64,000 nt of DNA from Pseudomonas fluorescens (GTDB lineage: Bacteria; Pseudomonadota; Gammaproteobacteria; Pseudomonadales; Pseudomonadaceae). The DNA lies in NCBI RefSeq assembly GCF_902497855.1, contig NZ_CABVHU010000001.1, positions 186,001 through 250,000 on the forward strand. The letters run 5' to 3'. This document shows, one piece after another, positions 42,938-52,929 of this stretch. The notes below the pieces were generated by a model. That model saw only the letters and a list, made by a program, of their open reading frames with translations, searched no databases and was not told the DNA's origin. The first letter of the stretch is position 1; every line of letters begins with the position of its first letter. A program made the position numbers and the translations under genes.

Positions 42938-44506
42938 ATGGCTAAACCCACTCGCAAGCCGCAACCCCTGATATTGATCCGCGGGTTCGGCGGGCTCAAC
43001 GTCGAAGACGAGAAAAAGACCACCTATCAAGGTTTCAACGACGGCACGGTCTACCCCCAGAAGCGCGGCGAAAACTATATCTATGAAGGGTTCATCCTCA
43101 GGTTCCTGAAATCTTCCTGGCAATACCAGGATGCAACCAATGTCGTCGGCTATTACGGCGAAAATGTCGGTACGACCGCGCCGCCCATTCCTGCTGAACT
43201 GAAGGCACTGGATTCGGGCTTTTTCAGCCAAGGCAAGGTGATCATCGATCCGGCCATGGCGTTGCACCTGATACGCACGACGAATGACCCGAATCGGACA
43301 TTGTGGGTATTTCGCTACTACGATCTCAACGATCGCAACATGGTCGCCTACGGCGCTGCACTGCTGCGCCTGATCGACTTTGTCCGGGCCCTGGCCAAGC
43401 TCAAGAACCCTGCGCAACCCGAGCCCATGGTCAATATCATCGCTCACTCCATGGGCGGCCTGTTGGTCCGGCAGACGATTCAACAGACGATTCCGAACGC
43501 CAAGCGAACCGCCGACGATCTGATCAACAAAGTAGTGACCCTTGGTACACCCCATCAAGGCATCGCCTTTCAAGTGTTGAAAAAATGGGTCGGGACCGAG
43601 GCGCAAAAAGAAATCGAGCATTTCAATCCCGAGACTCAAAAAAGTCCTAAAAACAAAACCTCATTTACTAAATTTGGCGATTGCTTCCCACTGGATCGCC
43701 TGCTGACGGTGGTGGGTACCAACTACAAAAGCTACGATGTCGGTTCTGCCTCCCTGGGCAATCGGCTGTTTTCGGTGGCCGACGAATTCGGCATGAATTA
43801 CAACCGCAGCGATGGTCTGGTCAAACAGAGCTACGCACAGATTCCAGGGGCGCCACGAACGTTCGTGCATAAGTGCCACGGCGGTTTCGACTCGTTGGTG
43901 ACGGCCCGGGAGTCGTTCGAAATCGCCACGCGATTCTTTTTTGGCAACGTCAAAGTGCGGTTGCGGCTGGTGGAAGGTGAAGTGCTGCGCGGCATGGATA
44001 TGTTCGGTAAGAGCGAGTTCTTTTTCGGTGTCTCGATCAAACCGCGCGGGGTCGATTTCGAACTGTTCCATCAGGGTGCCGATTCGGAAAACTGCTATGG
44101 CCCTTTCACCAAGACCAGCCTGACCGACCCGACTGTGGAGTTCGGTTGGGCCGGCCCCGACCGGCTGATTTGGGAAGGGTATCTCAACACCACGCCCATT
44201 CTGGAAGATGCCAGCATCAGCAAAAAAGACATGGTCATGCGCCTGGACTTTTATGTCGGCGAGCGCGATCTGTTTGGGGTGGGTTTTTCCGATAATGTGA
44301 TTTTCCGAAAGCAGTATTACGTTCGCGGATTGCTGTTGCCGCCTTACACCATGTTTATCCATGACGGCGAACAGTTTGCGGCGCCCGGTTATGTCGACGA
44401 TCCCAAGACGCTGATGACAAAAGTGGCCAAGGGATGGGAATTCGACGTGACGGGGACGGGATTCAAGGGGCATTTCAGGATCGAGATTGACCAGATTCCC
44501 GAGTGA
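42938..44506 (+). CDS. Alpha/beta-hydrolase (lipase/esterase-like) of unknown substrate
   Basis: A 522-aa protein. The nucleophile elbow 'IIAHSMGGLLVRQTI' contains the G-x-S-x-G-like serine, and 'VVTLGTPHQGIAFQVL' is a typical strand/acid neighbourhood. The start MAKPTRKPQPLILIRGFGG at 42938 has GGAAGG upstream and places the oxyanion-hole 'RGFGG' at the N-terminus. The C-terminal ~180 residues ('VRLRLVEGEVLRGMDMFG', 'RLDFYVGERDLFGVGF') look like a beta-rich lid or C2-like module of unknown role. There is no signal peptide. Such lipases are sometimes T6SS cargo, but no vgrG or immunity gene adjoins here. Confidence 0.72.
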   Translation: MAKPTRKPQPLILIRGFGGLNVEDEKKTTYQGFNDGTVYPQKRGENYIYEGFILRFLKSSWQYQDATNVVGYYGENVGTTAPPIPAELKALDSGFFSQGKVIIDPAMALHLIRTTNDPNRTLWVFRYYDLNDRNMVAYGAALLRLIDFVRALAKLKNPAQPEPMVNIIAHSMGGLLVRQTIQQTIPNAKRTADDLINKVVTLGTPHQGIAFQVLKKWVGTEAQKEIEHFNPETQKSPKNKTSFTKFGDCFPLDRLLTVVGTNYKSYDVGSASLGNRLFSVADEFGMNYNRSDGLVKQSYAQIPGAPRTFVHKCHGGFDSLVTARESFEIATRFFFGNVKVRLRLVEGEVLRGMDMFGKSEFFFGVSIKPRGVDFELFHQGADSENCYGPFTKTSLTDPTVEFGWAGPDRLIWEGYLNTTPILEDASISKKDMVMRLDFYVGERDLFGVGFSDNVIFRKQYYVRGLLLPPYTMFIHDGEQFAAPGYVDDPKTLMTKVAKGWEFDVTGTGFKGHFRIEIDQIPE

Positions 44507-44604
44507 ACTCCGATCGTCCGGCTCAACCCTTGCCGCCTGTATCGCGGCAAGGGCTTCCCTATCACGACACTGGCCCGGTCTTGCCAAAATGCACTGACCT
44601 GGAA

Positions 44605-44623
44605 GAAAATGAGAGTCATTATC
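44605..44623 (+). promoter_or_regulatory. Fur box before the ECF sigma gene
   Basis: GAAAATGAGAGTCATTATC matches the 19-bp Fur consensus at 16 of 19 positions by eye and lies 25 bp before ATG 44649. This suggests that iron represses the sigma gene. Confidence 0.75.
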
Positions 44624-44648
44624 AAATAACTCCATTGGGCCGTCTTCC

Positions 44649-45158
44649 ATGTCCTCCGTCGACCTCTCGCTGCAACACGCCGTGCATACGCTTTACGAGG
44701 ACCATCACAACTGGCTCTGCGGCTGGCTGCGCAAGCGACTCGGCTGTGTTGACCATGCGGCGGACCTGGCCCATGACACCTTCATCCGGGTGCTGACTCA
44801 ACGCCGGGCGCCCGAGTTGCGCGAACCGCGCGCCTACCTGAGTACGGTGGCGCGCAGCCTGATGATCGACCTGTTCCGCCGTCGGGCCGTGGAGCAGGCC
44901 TATCTGGAAACCCTCGCGCTGATCCCCGAGCCGGTGGCGTTCTCGCCTGAAGCCCGCACCCTGATCATCGAAACCCTGATGGAAATCGACAGGCTACTCG
45001 ATGGCCTGGGCGGTCGCACCCGGGAGATTTTCCTGATGGCGCAGCTCGATGGCCTGAGTTACGTGGAGATTGGTCGGCGGCTGGGCGTTTCCGTGACTAC
45101 GGTAAAGAAGCACGCGGTGCGAGCCCTGACGCACTGCTTGCTGTTGGCCGAGGACTGA
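44649..45158 (+). CDS. FecI-type ECF sigma factor
   Basis: A 169-aa sigma-70 family ECF protein. Region 2 is 'CVDHAADLAHDTFIRVLTQR' and 'EPRAYLSTVARSLMIDLFRR', and region 4 is 'EIFLMAQLDGLSYVEIGRRL' with 'GVSVTTVKKHAVRAL'. It belongs to the iron-starvation subgroup and should transcribe the TonB receptor downstream. A Fur box lies just upstream. The stop is 3 bp before the anti-sigma start (GTG), so the pair is cotranscribed. The regulated receptor follows in the same orientation. Confidence 0.93.
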   Translation: MSSVDLSLQHAVHTLYEDHHNWLCGWLRKRLGCVDHAADLAHDTFIRVLTQRRAPELREPRAYLSTVARSLMIDLFRRRAVEQAYLETLALIPEPVAFSPEARTLIIETLMEIDRLLDGLGGRTREIFLMAQLDGLSYVEIGRRLGVSVTTVKKHAVRALTHCLLLAED

Positions 45159-45161
45159 GCG

Positions 45162-46115
45162 GTGGCCCGTGCCCAATCCCTGGATCACGCGACCCTCGAG
45201 GCCGCTGCCCGCTGGTATGTCGAATTGCGTGGCGAGGTGCCGGACGAGGCCATGCGCGAGGCGCACCGGCGCTGGCTGGAGCGTGATCCCCGGCATCTGC
45301 AGGCCTGGGAGCGACTGGCTCGCCTGCAGGACACATTCGAACAGATTGCTCCCGGCATCGCGCGACCGACATTGAGCAGCGCCCGGGCCAAGCGTCGCGA
45401 CGTGCTCAAGGTCTTGTCGATCCTGCTGGCGGCGGGCGGGGCAGGGACCCTGGCCTGGACCACCACACCACTGCCGACCTTGATGGCCGACCAGCGTACC
45501 GGCACCGGCGAACGTCGCCGCGTGCGTCTGGACGATGGCAGCCAGCTGCAACTCAACACAGCCACCGCAGTGGACATTCGCTACAGCGAAAGCCTGCGGG
45601 AAATTCGCTTGCTCAGTGGCGAGATTTTTATTGCGACGGCACACGACCCGTTGACCAGGCCGTTCGTGGTGCATACACGAAACGGCAGCATCCGGGCCTT
45701 GGGAACGCGTTTCATCGTGCGTTGCGAAACGGATCAGACCCAGGTCGGAGTGCAGGAGCATGCGGTCGAGGTGCGTTGCGCCAACCTGCCTGGCCCTGCC
45801 GTGCGGGTGGACGCCGGTCAGCAGTTGAGTTTTCGTCAGGACCAGGTCGGCCCCTTGCAGCAGGCCAACCCCCAGGCGGACGCCTGGACCCGCGACATGC
45901 TGGTGGCCAATGACTGGCGCCTGGCCGATTTCATCAGCGAGTTGCAGCGTTACCGTCCCGGCCATCTGGGGTGTGATCCGGCGATCGCGGCGCTGCGCAT
46001 TTCCGGTGCCTTTCATCTCGGCAATACCGACACCATCCTCGACAACCTGACCTCGACCTTGCCGGTGCGCATTCGGCGTTTCAGCCGCTACTGGGTCAGT
46101 GTGGAGCCGGCGTGA
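45162..46115 (+). CDS. FecR-type anti-sigma/sigma regulator
   Basis: A 317-aa protein starting at GTG 45162. The DUF4880 N-domain ('ARWYVELRGEVPDEAMREAH') binds the sigma factor, a membrane segment ('VLSILLAAGGAGTLAW') crosses the inner membrane, and the periplasmic FecR domain ('GERRRVRLDDGSQLQLNTAT', 'IRLLSGEIFIATAHDP') receives the signal from the receptor's STN domain. The C-terminus is a typical 'LADFISELQRYRPGHLGCDP' plus STN-like tail. This is the intact version of the family and serves as the comparison for the shortened FecR at 58255. Confidence 0.93.
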   Translation: MARAQSLDHATLEAAARWYVELRGEVPDEAMREAHRRWLERDPRHLQAWERLARLQDTFEQIAPGIARPTLSSARAKRRDVLKVLSILLAAGGAGTLAWTTTPLPTLMADQRTGTGERRRVRLDDGSQLQLNTATAVDIRYSESLREIRLLSGEIFIATAHDPLTRPFVVHTRNGSIRALGTRFIVRCETDQTQVGVQEHAVEVRCANLPGPAVRVDAGQQLSFRQDQVGPLQQANPQADAWTRDMLVANDWRLADFISELQRYRPGHLGCDPAIAALRISGAFHLGNTDTILDNLTSTLPVRIRRFSRYWVSVEPA

Positions 46116-46232
46116 AGGCGTACCCGAAAAAAACTTTACCCAGGGGTTATTGATTTGGATTCTCATTCGACTTGGTAGGTAGAGGCGCACATAGACGCCG
46201 CCATTCACTGCCACCGGGCGAAAGGAAACTGC

Positions 46233-48722
46233 ATGACCCCTCGCAATCCCACTCTGCGCAAATATTCAATCAAAGCTTCGGCCAGGCCCTTGAACCGTGC
46301 CGTGCAGGCCGCGCTGTTCGGCATGGCACTGGCGGTCCCGTTGGGGATGGCGGTAGTGGCGCAGCCGGTCTGGGCGCAGACAGACCTCGAAGTGCAATTC
46401 GATATTCCGGCCGGTTCGCTGGCGACGGCGCTGACCCGGTTCGCCTCGACTGCCGCCATGACGGTTTCCTTCGACCCGGCCCATGCCGCTGGCCAGACAT
46501 CGGCAGGATTGCGCGGTCGCTACACCGTCGACGCCGGTCTGCGCCAACTGCTCGCCGGCAGCAAGTTGCAGGCGGTGCGTCAGGCCAATGGCAGCTATTC
46601 GCTGCTGCCGATCATCGGCGATGGCGCCACCCTGCAACTGGGCGCGACCAGTATTTCGGGCCTGGTCATCGAGTCGGCCTACGGTCCGGTGGACGGTTAC
46701 GTCGCCACCCGTAGCGCCACCGGCACCAAGACCGATACGCCGATCCTGGAAATCCCCCAGGCCATCAACGTGGTAACTGCCGATCAGGTCACCGCCCAGG
46801 GCGCTCGCAACCTGACCCAGGCCCTGCGCTACACGCCCGGGCTGAACACCGGCGGCTTCACCGACCGCAACGGGATTGCCGACGAAATCACCAGCCGTGG
46901 CTTCGCACCGACCCCGCTGTATTTCGATGGCGCCTATATCCCCTACGCCGGCAGCCTGGGCGGCGCCCCGCAAATCGACCCCTACACCCTGGAGCGCATC
47001 GAAGTGCTCAAGGGACCGTCCTCGGTCCTGTATGGCCAGAACCAGCCGGGCGGCCTGATCAACCTGGTCTCCAAGCGTCCGACCACTGAACAGCGCAGCC
47101 AGGTCAAGCTGGGCACGGGCAGCTACAACCGGGTCAACGGCGCCATCGACAGCAGTGGCCCGCTCGACGATCAAAAGGAATTCAGCTATCGCATCATCGG
47201 CGTCGCCAACAAAGGCAATCAGCAGGTCGCGCACACCCACAGCGAACGCCTGTTGCTGGCGCCAAGCCTGACCTGGATCCCCAACGATGACACCTCCCTT
47301 ACGCTGCTGGCGCAGATCCAGCGAGATGACGGCCAGGAGGATTATCAGTCGCTGCCACGCATCGGTTCGCTCGATCGCGGCCCCACCGGCGAGAGAATCA
47401 ACCGCGACTTTTTCTCCGGCGATTCGAACTACAACGATTACAAGCGTAATCAGTACATCTTCGGCTACGACTTCAGCCACAGTTTCAGCGAAGACTTGAA
47501 GTACCGCTCCAGCGCGCGTTACACCGACGTCCGTGACCGTTACAAGGGCTTCTACCTGCGCAGCTTCGTCACCGATGATGCGGGCGTGACCGATTTCACC
47601 CAGGCCCACCGGGTCAAACTCGACTGGCGCCAGCACAACATCGCCTACACCATCGATAACAACCTGGAATACAGATTCAACACTGGCGCCCTGGAGCACA
47701 CGACGCTGATGGGCGTGGACTATCGCCACTTCAACCGCAAGTACGATGGCCTCAATGCCTACAACGTGTTGCCGGTCGATCTCTACGGCAAGAACAACTA
47801 CGACACCAGCAGCGTAACCCCGGTGCTGGACACCAAGTGGGACAACACCCTGCGTCAGACGGGGGTGTACCTGCAGGACCAGATCAAACTGGATCAGTGG
47901 ATCCTGACCATTGGCGGTCGCCAGGACTGGGCCGAGATCGATAACAAGGACATCCTCCCCGGCACCATCAGTTCCCAGCGCGACAATAAATTCACCGGCC
48001 GTGTGGGCCTGACCTATGTCACCGAGTTCGGACTGGCACCCTACATCAGCTACTCCGAGTCCTTCCTGCCCACCCTGGGCACCGCCGCCCCAGAGCGCGG
48101 CGGCAATGCTTTCGAACCGACCGAGGGCGAGCAATACGAAGTAGGTGTGAAGTACCAGCCGCTAGAGAAGACGCTGATTACCGCGTCGGTGTACCAGGTC
48201 AAACAGAAAAACGTGCTGACCGGTGACACCGAGTATCCGCAGTACCAGGCGCAGAACGGCGAAGTGCGTTCCCGCGGTGTGGAACTGGAGGTCAAATCCA
48301 GTATCGACAACCTCGACGTCCTGGCCGCGGCGAGCTATATCGACTCGTTCTACACCAAGAGCACCTACGGCGATCAGGGCAATCGCAACGAAGCCCAGGC
48401 ACCGGTATCGGCCGCGCTGTGGGTGGACTATCACTTCACCCAGGCCGCACTCGATGGCCTGACCTTCGGCGCCGGTGCCCGCTATACCGGGCGCAAACCG
48501 GGTGATTCGGCCAACTCCTTCGACGTGCCATCCTACGTGGTCTACGACACCACCATCCGTTATGACATGGGCAAACTGGACCCCAGCCTGCGGGGTTTGC
48601 AGACGCGCCTGAATGTGCAGAACATCTTTGACCGCGAGTATGTGTCGGACTGCAACTATTCGTTCGGTTGCTACTACGGTCAGGAGCGTGTGGCGTCGGT
48701 TGAAATGTCTTACGACTGGTAA
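46233..48722 (+). CDS. TonB-dependent siderophore receptor (hydroxamate type) with STN domain
   Basis: An 829-aa outer-membrane receptor. The N-terminus contains an unusually long export region followed by the STN signalling domain ('EVQFDIPAGSLATALTRFAS', 'LRGRYTVDAGLRQLLAG'). The plug follows ('ILEIPQAINVVTADQVTAQG', 'PSSVLYGQNQPGGLINLV') and then the beta-barrel, ending 'VEMSYDW'. 'GPVDGYVATRSATGTKTDTP' is characteristic of ferrichrome/ferrioxamine receptors (FhuA/FoxA/FiuA-like). It imports a ferric hydroxamate siderophore and signals through the FecR/ECF pair immediately upstream. Substrate assignment is by family resemblance only. Confidence 0.9.
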   Translation: MTPRNPTLRKYSIKASARPLNRAVQAALFGMALAVPLGMAVVAQPVWAQTDLEVQFDIPAGSLATALTRFASTAAMTVSFDPAHAAGQTSAGLRGRYTVDAGLRQLLAGSKLQAVRQANGSYSLLPIIGDGATLQLGATSISGLVIESAYGPVDGYVATRSATGTKTDTPILEIPQAINVVTADQVTAQGARNLTQALRYTPGLNTGGFTDRNGIADEITSRGFAPTPLYFDGAYIPYAGSLGGAPQIDPYTLERIEVLKGPSSVLYGQNQPGGLINLVSKRPTTEQRSQVKLGTGSYNRVNGAIDSSGPLDDQKEFSYRIIGVANKGNQQVAHTHSERLLLAPSLTWIPNDDTSLTLLAQIQRDDGQEDYQSLPRIGSLDRGPTGERINRDFFSGDSNYNDYKRNQYIFGYDFSHSFSEDLKYRSSARYTDVRDRYKGFYLRSFVTDDAGVTDFTQAHRVKLDWRQHNIAYTIDNNLEYRFNTGALEHTTLMGVDYRHFNRKYDGLNAYNVLPVDLYGKNNYDTSSVTPVLDTKWDNTLRQTGVYLQDQIKLDQWILTIGGRQDWAEIDNKDILPGTISSQRDNKFTGRVGLTYVTEFGLAPYISYSESFLPTLGTAAPERGGNAFEPTEGEQYEVGVKYQPLEKTLITASVYQVKQKNVLTGDTEYPQYQAQNGEVRSRGVELEVKSSIDNLDVLAAASYIDSFYTKSTYGDQGNRNEAQAPVSAALWVDYHFTQAALDGLTFGAGARYTGRKPGDSANSFDVPSYVVYDTTIRYDMGKLDPSLRGLQTRLNVQNIFDREYVSDCNYSFGCYYGQERVASVEMSYDW

Positions 48723-48736
48723 ACGGGCCACCGACC

Positions 48737-49630
48737 TCAGCCCCGATACCGCAACGCCTCCAGCAACAAGCCAAACGCCGGCGACGCCTGACGCCGGCTC
48801 GGGTAGTACAGGTGAAACCCGGCAAACGGCGCGCACCAATCCCCGAGCACCTGCACCAGCCGCCCGGCCGCGGTGTGCGGCGCCACCAGGTCTTCGGGGA
48901 GATAGCTCAGGCCAACACCATCCAGCGCCGCCGTGAGCAGCTGGTACACACCATTGAACGTCACCTGCCCGGACACCCTGGCCTTCAGGCTTTCCTTGCC
49001 CTTTTTAAACTCCCAGGCGTACAAGCCGCCATTGGTGGGCAGACGCAGATTGTTGCACTGGTGATCGGTCAGATCCCGCGGGGTGTGTGGCAAGGTACGC
49101 TCGGCAAAATAGGCCGGTGAACCCACCACCGCCATGCGCATGTCCGGCCCGATGCGGGTGGCGATCATGCCCTGGGCCACGTCTTCCCCCAGGCGCACCC
49201 CGGCGTCGAACCCCTGGGCGGCGATGTCGACGAAACCGTAGTCGCAACAGACCTCGACCGAGATGTCCGGGTACTTCGCGAGGAAGGGTTTCAGCACCGG
49301 CCACAGAATGTATTCCAGCGCGTGATCCATGGCGTTGATGCGGATGTTGCCGGCGGGCGTGTCGCGCAGATTGCTCAGGGCCGCCAGCTGGATCTCGATT
49401 TCTTCGAAGTGCGGGCCAACGGTTTCCAGCAGGTGTTGCCCGGCTTCGGTCGGCGACACGCTGCGGGTGGTTCGCGTCAGCAGGCGCAACCCCAGCCGCG
49501 CTTCCAGCGCCCGGATCGTGTGGCTCAGGGCCGACTGGGAAACACCGAGCTTGGCCGCGGCCTTGGTGAAGCTTCTTGCCCGCGCCACTGCCAGGAAGGC
49601 GAGCAGGTCATTGGCGTTTTCCCGAAGCAT
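48737..49630 (-). CDS. LysR-family transcriptional regulator
   Basis: A ~297-aa LysR protein. ATG 49630 (MLRENANDLLAFLAVARARS) has GAGG upstream and gives the usual HTH ('FTKAAAKLGVSQSALSHTIR'). The ligand domain contains 'PAGNIRINAMDHALEYILWP' and 'GFDAGVRLGEDVAQGMIATR', a form typical of regulators of oxidoreductase genes. It lies just downstream of paoC, 147 bp away, on the same strand, so it may control the aldehyde-oxidoreductase operon. There is no divergent target at its 5' side other than that operon's 3' end. Confidence 0.88.
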   Translation of the reverse strand: MLRENANDLLAFLAVARARSFTKAAAKLGVSQSALSHTIRALEARLGLRLLTRTTRSVSPTEAGQHLLETVGPHFEEIEIQLAALSNLRDTPAGNIRINAMDHALEYILWPVLKPFLAKYPDISVEVCCDYGFVDIAAQGFDAGVRLGEDVAQGMIATRIGPDMRMAVVGSPAYFAERTLPHTPRDLTDHQCNNLRLPTNGGLYAWEFKKGKESLKARVSGQVTFNGVYQLLTAALDGVGLSYLPEDLVAPHTAAGRLVQVLGDWCAPFAGFHLYYPSRRQASPAFGLLLEALRYRG

Positions 49631-49777
49631 TGATGAGCCTCTCTCATAGGTCTTATCCAATTCTAGCGGCTTATTTTACTAATGCGTAACGGGTAGAAAG
49701 GTGCCTGTTGGAGCCTGCACGCTGTTAGTCATCGTGGTGTCCACAGGGGGCGTGGTTCTCGCAAGGACAGTGGGCGA

Positions 49778-51976
49778 TCAGATCATTTCCGGCAATTTGT
49801 CCAGCATCTTGTCCAGTGTGATCGGGTAGTCCCGGACACGGATGCCCGTCGCGTTATACACCGCATTCGCAATCGCCGCGCTGACCCCGCATAACCCCAG
49901 CTCGCCAACGCCCTTGGCTTTCATCGGCGATGACACCGCGTCGGTTTCATCGAGGAAGATCACTTCCTGATGCGGGATGTCGGCATGCACCGGCACTTCG
50001 TAGCCAGCCAGGTCGTGATTGACAAAAAAGCCCCGGCGCTTGTCCACCGCCAATTCCTCCATCAAAGCCGCACCGACGCCCATGGTCATCGCGCCGATCA
50101 CTTGGCTGCGCGCCGAGGTCGGGTTGAGGATGCGCCCGGCGGCGCATACGGCGAGCATCCGTCGCACCCGGGTTTCGCCGGTTGCACTGTCGACCGCGAC
50201 TTCGACAAAGTGCGCGCCGAACGTCGACTGCTGGAACTGCTTGCTCAGCTCGGCGAACTCGATCGAATCCTCCGCGACGATTTCTCCGGCCTGCGCGGCG
50301 TTGCGCAACGGGATGCTCTTGCCAGCGGAGCGCACTTCACCGTCAGCGAAAACCGCATCGTCCGCGTTCACGCCAAGCCGTTGTGCAACCGCTTCGCGAA
50401 GTTTGACGCACGCCGCGTACACGCCGGCCGTCGAACAGTTGGCACCGAATTGCCCGCCCGAGCCTGCCGATACCGGAAAGCTCGAATCCCCCAGGCGCAC
50501 GACCACCTTGTCCAGCGACACGCCCATCATTTCCGCCGCCGTCTGGCCGATGATGGTATAGCTACCGGTGCCGATATCGGTCATGTCGGTTTCCACGGTG
50601 ACCATGCCCTGATCATTGAGCCGCACCCGCGCGCCCGACGTCACCAGGTTGTTGTTGCGAAAGGCGACCGCGACGCCCATGCCGATCAACCAGCGGCCGT
50701 CCCGTTGCGTGCCGGGTTGCGCATGGCGCTCATTCCAGCCGAAACGCTCGGCCCCGGTGCGCAGGCATTCGATCAACTGCCGTTTGGAAAATGGCCGTTT
50801 CGGATTGGTCGGATCGACCTGGGTGTCATTGAGGATGCGGAACTCGACAGGGTCGATTTTCAGTTTCTCCGCCATCTCGTCCATGGCGATTTCCAGGGCC
50901 ATCATCCCGGGCGTTTCACCCGGGGCGCGCATGGCATTGCCTTCCGGCAGGTCGAGTGTGGTCAGGCGCATCGTCACCAGGCGGTTCTCACCGGCGTACA
51001 GCAGTTTGCTCGGCTGCGCGGCGCGCTCGACCTTGCCGCCGGGCAAATCCCCGGACCAGCCTTCGTGGGCCATGGCGGTGATCTTGCCGTCGCTGCTGGC
51101 ACCGATGCGGATGCGCTGGATGGTAGCCGGACGGTGGGTCGAGTTGTTGATCATCAACGGCCGGGCCAGGGCGACTTTCACCGGTCTGCCGGCTAGGCGT
51201 GCGCCAAGGGCGGCGAGCACTGCATCCGAACGGATGAACAACTTGCCGCCAAAACCGCCACCGATATAGGGCGAGATCAGTCGCACCTTCTGCTTGGGCA
51301 TGCCGAGGGTGGTCGCCAGATCGGTGACGGACCAGTCGATCATCTGATTCGACGTCCATAGCGTTAGCTGGTCGCCCTGCCAGGACGCCATCGACGCGAA
51401 GGGTTCCATCATCACGTGGGCCTGATCAGGAGTGGTGTAGGTCGCGTCCAGTTGCACCGGCGCGGCCGCGAACGCACCGGCAAAATCGCCGTGCACGGTG
51501 TCGGCCATCTGATCCTTGGCTTCCACGCCCGAACCACGTGAGCTGGCGAGATCGAACGCGCCTTCAGCGCTGACATAAGAGACGTTCACCAATTCCGCGG
51601 CGGCCCGTGCCTGCTCGAAGGTTTCCGCCACCACCAGGGCCACGGCCTGGTGGTAGTGCTCGATGTCCGGTCCGCCGAGCAAGGTCGCGGTGTTGTACTT
51701 GCCTTTGCCGAGCTTGCCGGCATTCGCCGCCGTGACAATGGCGATCACGCCCGGCGCCGACTGCGCCAGCTCCAGGTCCATTGAGGCGATGCGGCCCTTG
51801 GCGATGGCCGAACCGACCACCACGCCATAGGCCTGGTTCGGCACGACGGTATGGTGTTCGTAGGCATAAGGTGCGAGACCGGTGGTCTTCAATGGCCCTT
51901 CGATCCGGGTCGTGGCCTTGCCGACGACCTTCATCTGGTCGATCGGGTTGGTGGTGGCGGGCGTATCGAATTTCAT
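49778..51976 (-). CDS. paoC: Aldehyde oxidoreductase, molybdopterin-binding large subunit (PaoC-like)
   Basis: A 732-aa subunit of the xanthine-oxidase family, the same length as E. coli PaoC. It binds the Mo-molybdopterin cytosine dinucleotide: '[19 protein letters not shown]', '[20 protein letters not shown]' and, near the end, '[20 protein letters not shown]', which contains the catalytic Glu (GVGE). It oxidises aromatic and other aldehydes with the FeS and FAD subunits. The start overlaps the paoB stop by 4 nt. The enzyme should be periplasmic with the Tat-exported PaoA. A PaoD-like maturation chaperone is not visible nearby and is presumably encoded elsewhere. Confidence 0.92.
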   Translation of the reverse strand: MKFDTPATTNPIDQMKVVGKATTRIEGPLKTTGLAPYAYEHHTVVPNQAYGVVVGSAIAKGRIASMDLELAQSAPGVIAIVTAANAGKLGKGKYNTATLLGGPDIEHYHQAVALVVAETFEQARAAAELVNVSYVSAEGAFDLASSRGSGVEAKDQMADTVHGDFAGAFAAAPVQLDATYTTPDQAHVMMEPFASMASWQGDQLTLWTSNQMIDWSVTDLATTLGMPKQKVRLISPYIGGGFGGKLFIRSDAVLAALGARLAGRPVKVALARPLMINNSTHRPATIQRIRIGASSDGKITAMAHEGWSGDLPGGKVERAAQPSKLLYAGENRLVTMRLTTLDLPEGNAMRAPGETPGMMALEIAMDEMAEKLKIDPVEFRILNDTQVDPTNPKRPFSKRQLIECLRTGAERFGWNERHAQPGTQRDGRWLIGMGVAVAFRNNNLVTSGARVRLNDQGMVTVETDMTDIGTGSYTIIGQTAAEMMGVSLDKVVVRLGDSSFPVSAGSGGQFGANCSTAGVYAACVKLREAVAQRLGVNADDAVFADGEVRSAGKSIPLRNAAQAGEIVAEDSIEFAELSKQFQQSTFGAHFVEVAVDSATGETRVRRMLAVCAAGRILNPTSARSQVIGAMTMGVGAALMEELAVDKRRGFFVNHDLAGYEVPVHADIPHQEVIFLDETDAVSSPMKAKGVGELGLCGVSAAIANAVYNATGIRVRDYPITLDKMLDKLPEMI

Positions 51977-52929
51977 GCTAGAGCCCTCGCTTGTGCCATC
52001 ACCGAAGCGAGCGTGCGCTCGACCAGGGTCAGCTTGAATGCGTTTTGACCGGTGGGGGTGGCGCCGGCGAGTAACTGTTCGCTCACCGCCTTGGCGCCTT
52101 GGGCCATCACCGCTTCGGCGGCTTCCACGCGCCAGGGTTTGTGCGCGACACCGCCCAATGCGATATGTCCGGAGCCGTCTTTCTGAATAGCCGCGCCTAC
52201 AGAGATCAGGGCGAATGCGTAAGAGGCGCGGTCACGGACTTTTTGGTAGATGTGCACGCCACCGAGCGGAGCGGGCAGTGTGACGGCGGTAATCAATTCG
52301 TGCGCGGCCAGGGTGGTTTCGATGTTGGGTGTGTTGCCGGGCAGTCGATGCAACTCGGCGAGGGGAATGCGGCGCGTCGTACCGTCGGGGCGGACGGTTT
52401 CGACCTGGGCATCCAGGGCGCGCATCGCCACGGCCATGTCGCTGGGATGGGTGGCAATACAGGCCTCGCTTACACCGATGATGCCCAGCGACCGACTGAA
52501 GCCGTCGATGGCCGCGCAGCCGCTGCCAGGTTGGCGCTTGTTGCAAGGCTGGTTGGTGTCATAGAAGTAAGGGCAGCGGGTACGTTGCAGCAAGTTGCCC
52601 GCCGTGGTCGCGCGGTTGCGCAACTGGCCGGAAGCGCCGGCGAGCAGGGCGCGGGAGAGCAGGCCGTAGTCCTTGCGGATGCGAGCGTCAGCGGCCAGGT
52701 CGGTGTTTCGGACCAAGGCACCGATTCTCACACCGCCTTCAGGCGTGGCTTCTATCCGGTCCAGGGCCAGGCCATTGACGTCGATCAGGTGCGTCGGCGT
52801 CTCGATGTCCAGCTTCATCAGGTCCAGCAGATTGGTGCCGCCGGCGATGAACCGTGAGCCATCGACCTGCGCCGCCAGCGCCGCGGCCTCGGCCGGCGAC
52901 TTGGCGCGTAAATAGGTAAAGGGCCTCAT
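51973..52929 (-). CDS. paoB: Aldehyde oxidoreductase, FAD-binding subunit (PaoB-like)
   Basis: A 318-aa FAD subunit, the length of E. coli PaoB. The FAD-binding start is '[16 protein letters not shown]' (after '[12 protein letters not shown]'), and a FeS-linked insert follows with '[20 protein letters not shown]' cysteines, typical of the PaoB subgroup, which has an extra [4Fe-4S] cluster. I chose ATG 52929 ([17 protein letters not shown]); it overlaps the paoA stop as ATGA. It mediates electron flow from the 2Fe-2S subunit to the outside acceptor. Confidence 0.9.
   Translation of the reverse strand: MRPFTYLRAKSPAEAAALAAQVDGSRFIAGGTNLLDLMKLDIETPTHLIDVNGLALDRIEATPEGGVRIGALVRNTDLAADARIRKDYGLLSRALLAGASGQLRNRATTAGNLLQRTRCPYFYDTNQPCNKRQPGSGCAAIDGFSRSLGIIGVSEACIATHPSDMAVAMRALDAQVETVRPDGTTRRIPLAELHRLPGNTPNIETTLAAHELITAVTLPAPLGGVHIYQKVRDRASYAFALISVGAAIQKDGSGHIALGGVAHKPWRVEAAEAVMAQGAKAVSEQLLAGATPTGQNAFKLTLVERTLASVMAQARALA

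Noticed and set aside
46266..48134. 622-codon minus-strand frame opposite the first TonB receptor
   Set aside because: Antisense shadow of the receptor with no recognisable motif or RBS.
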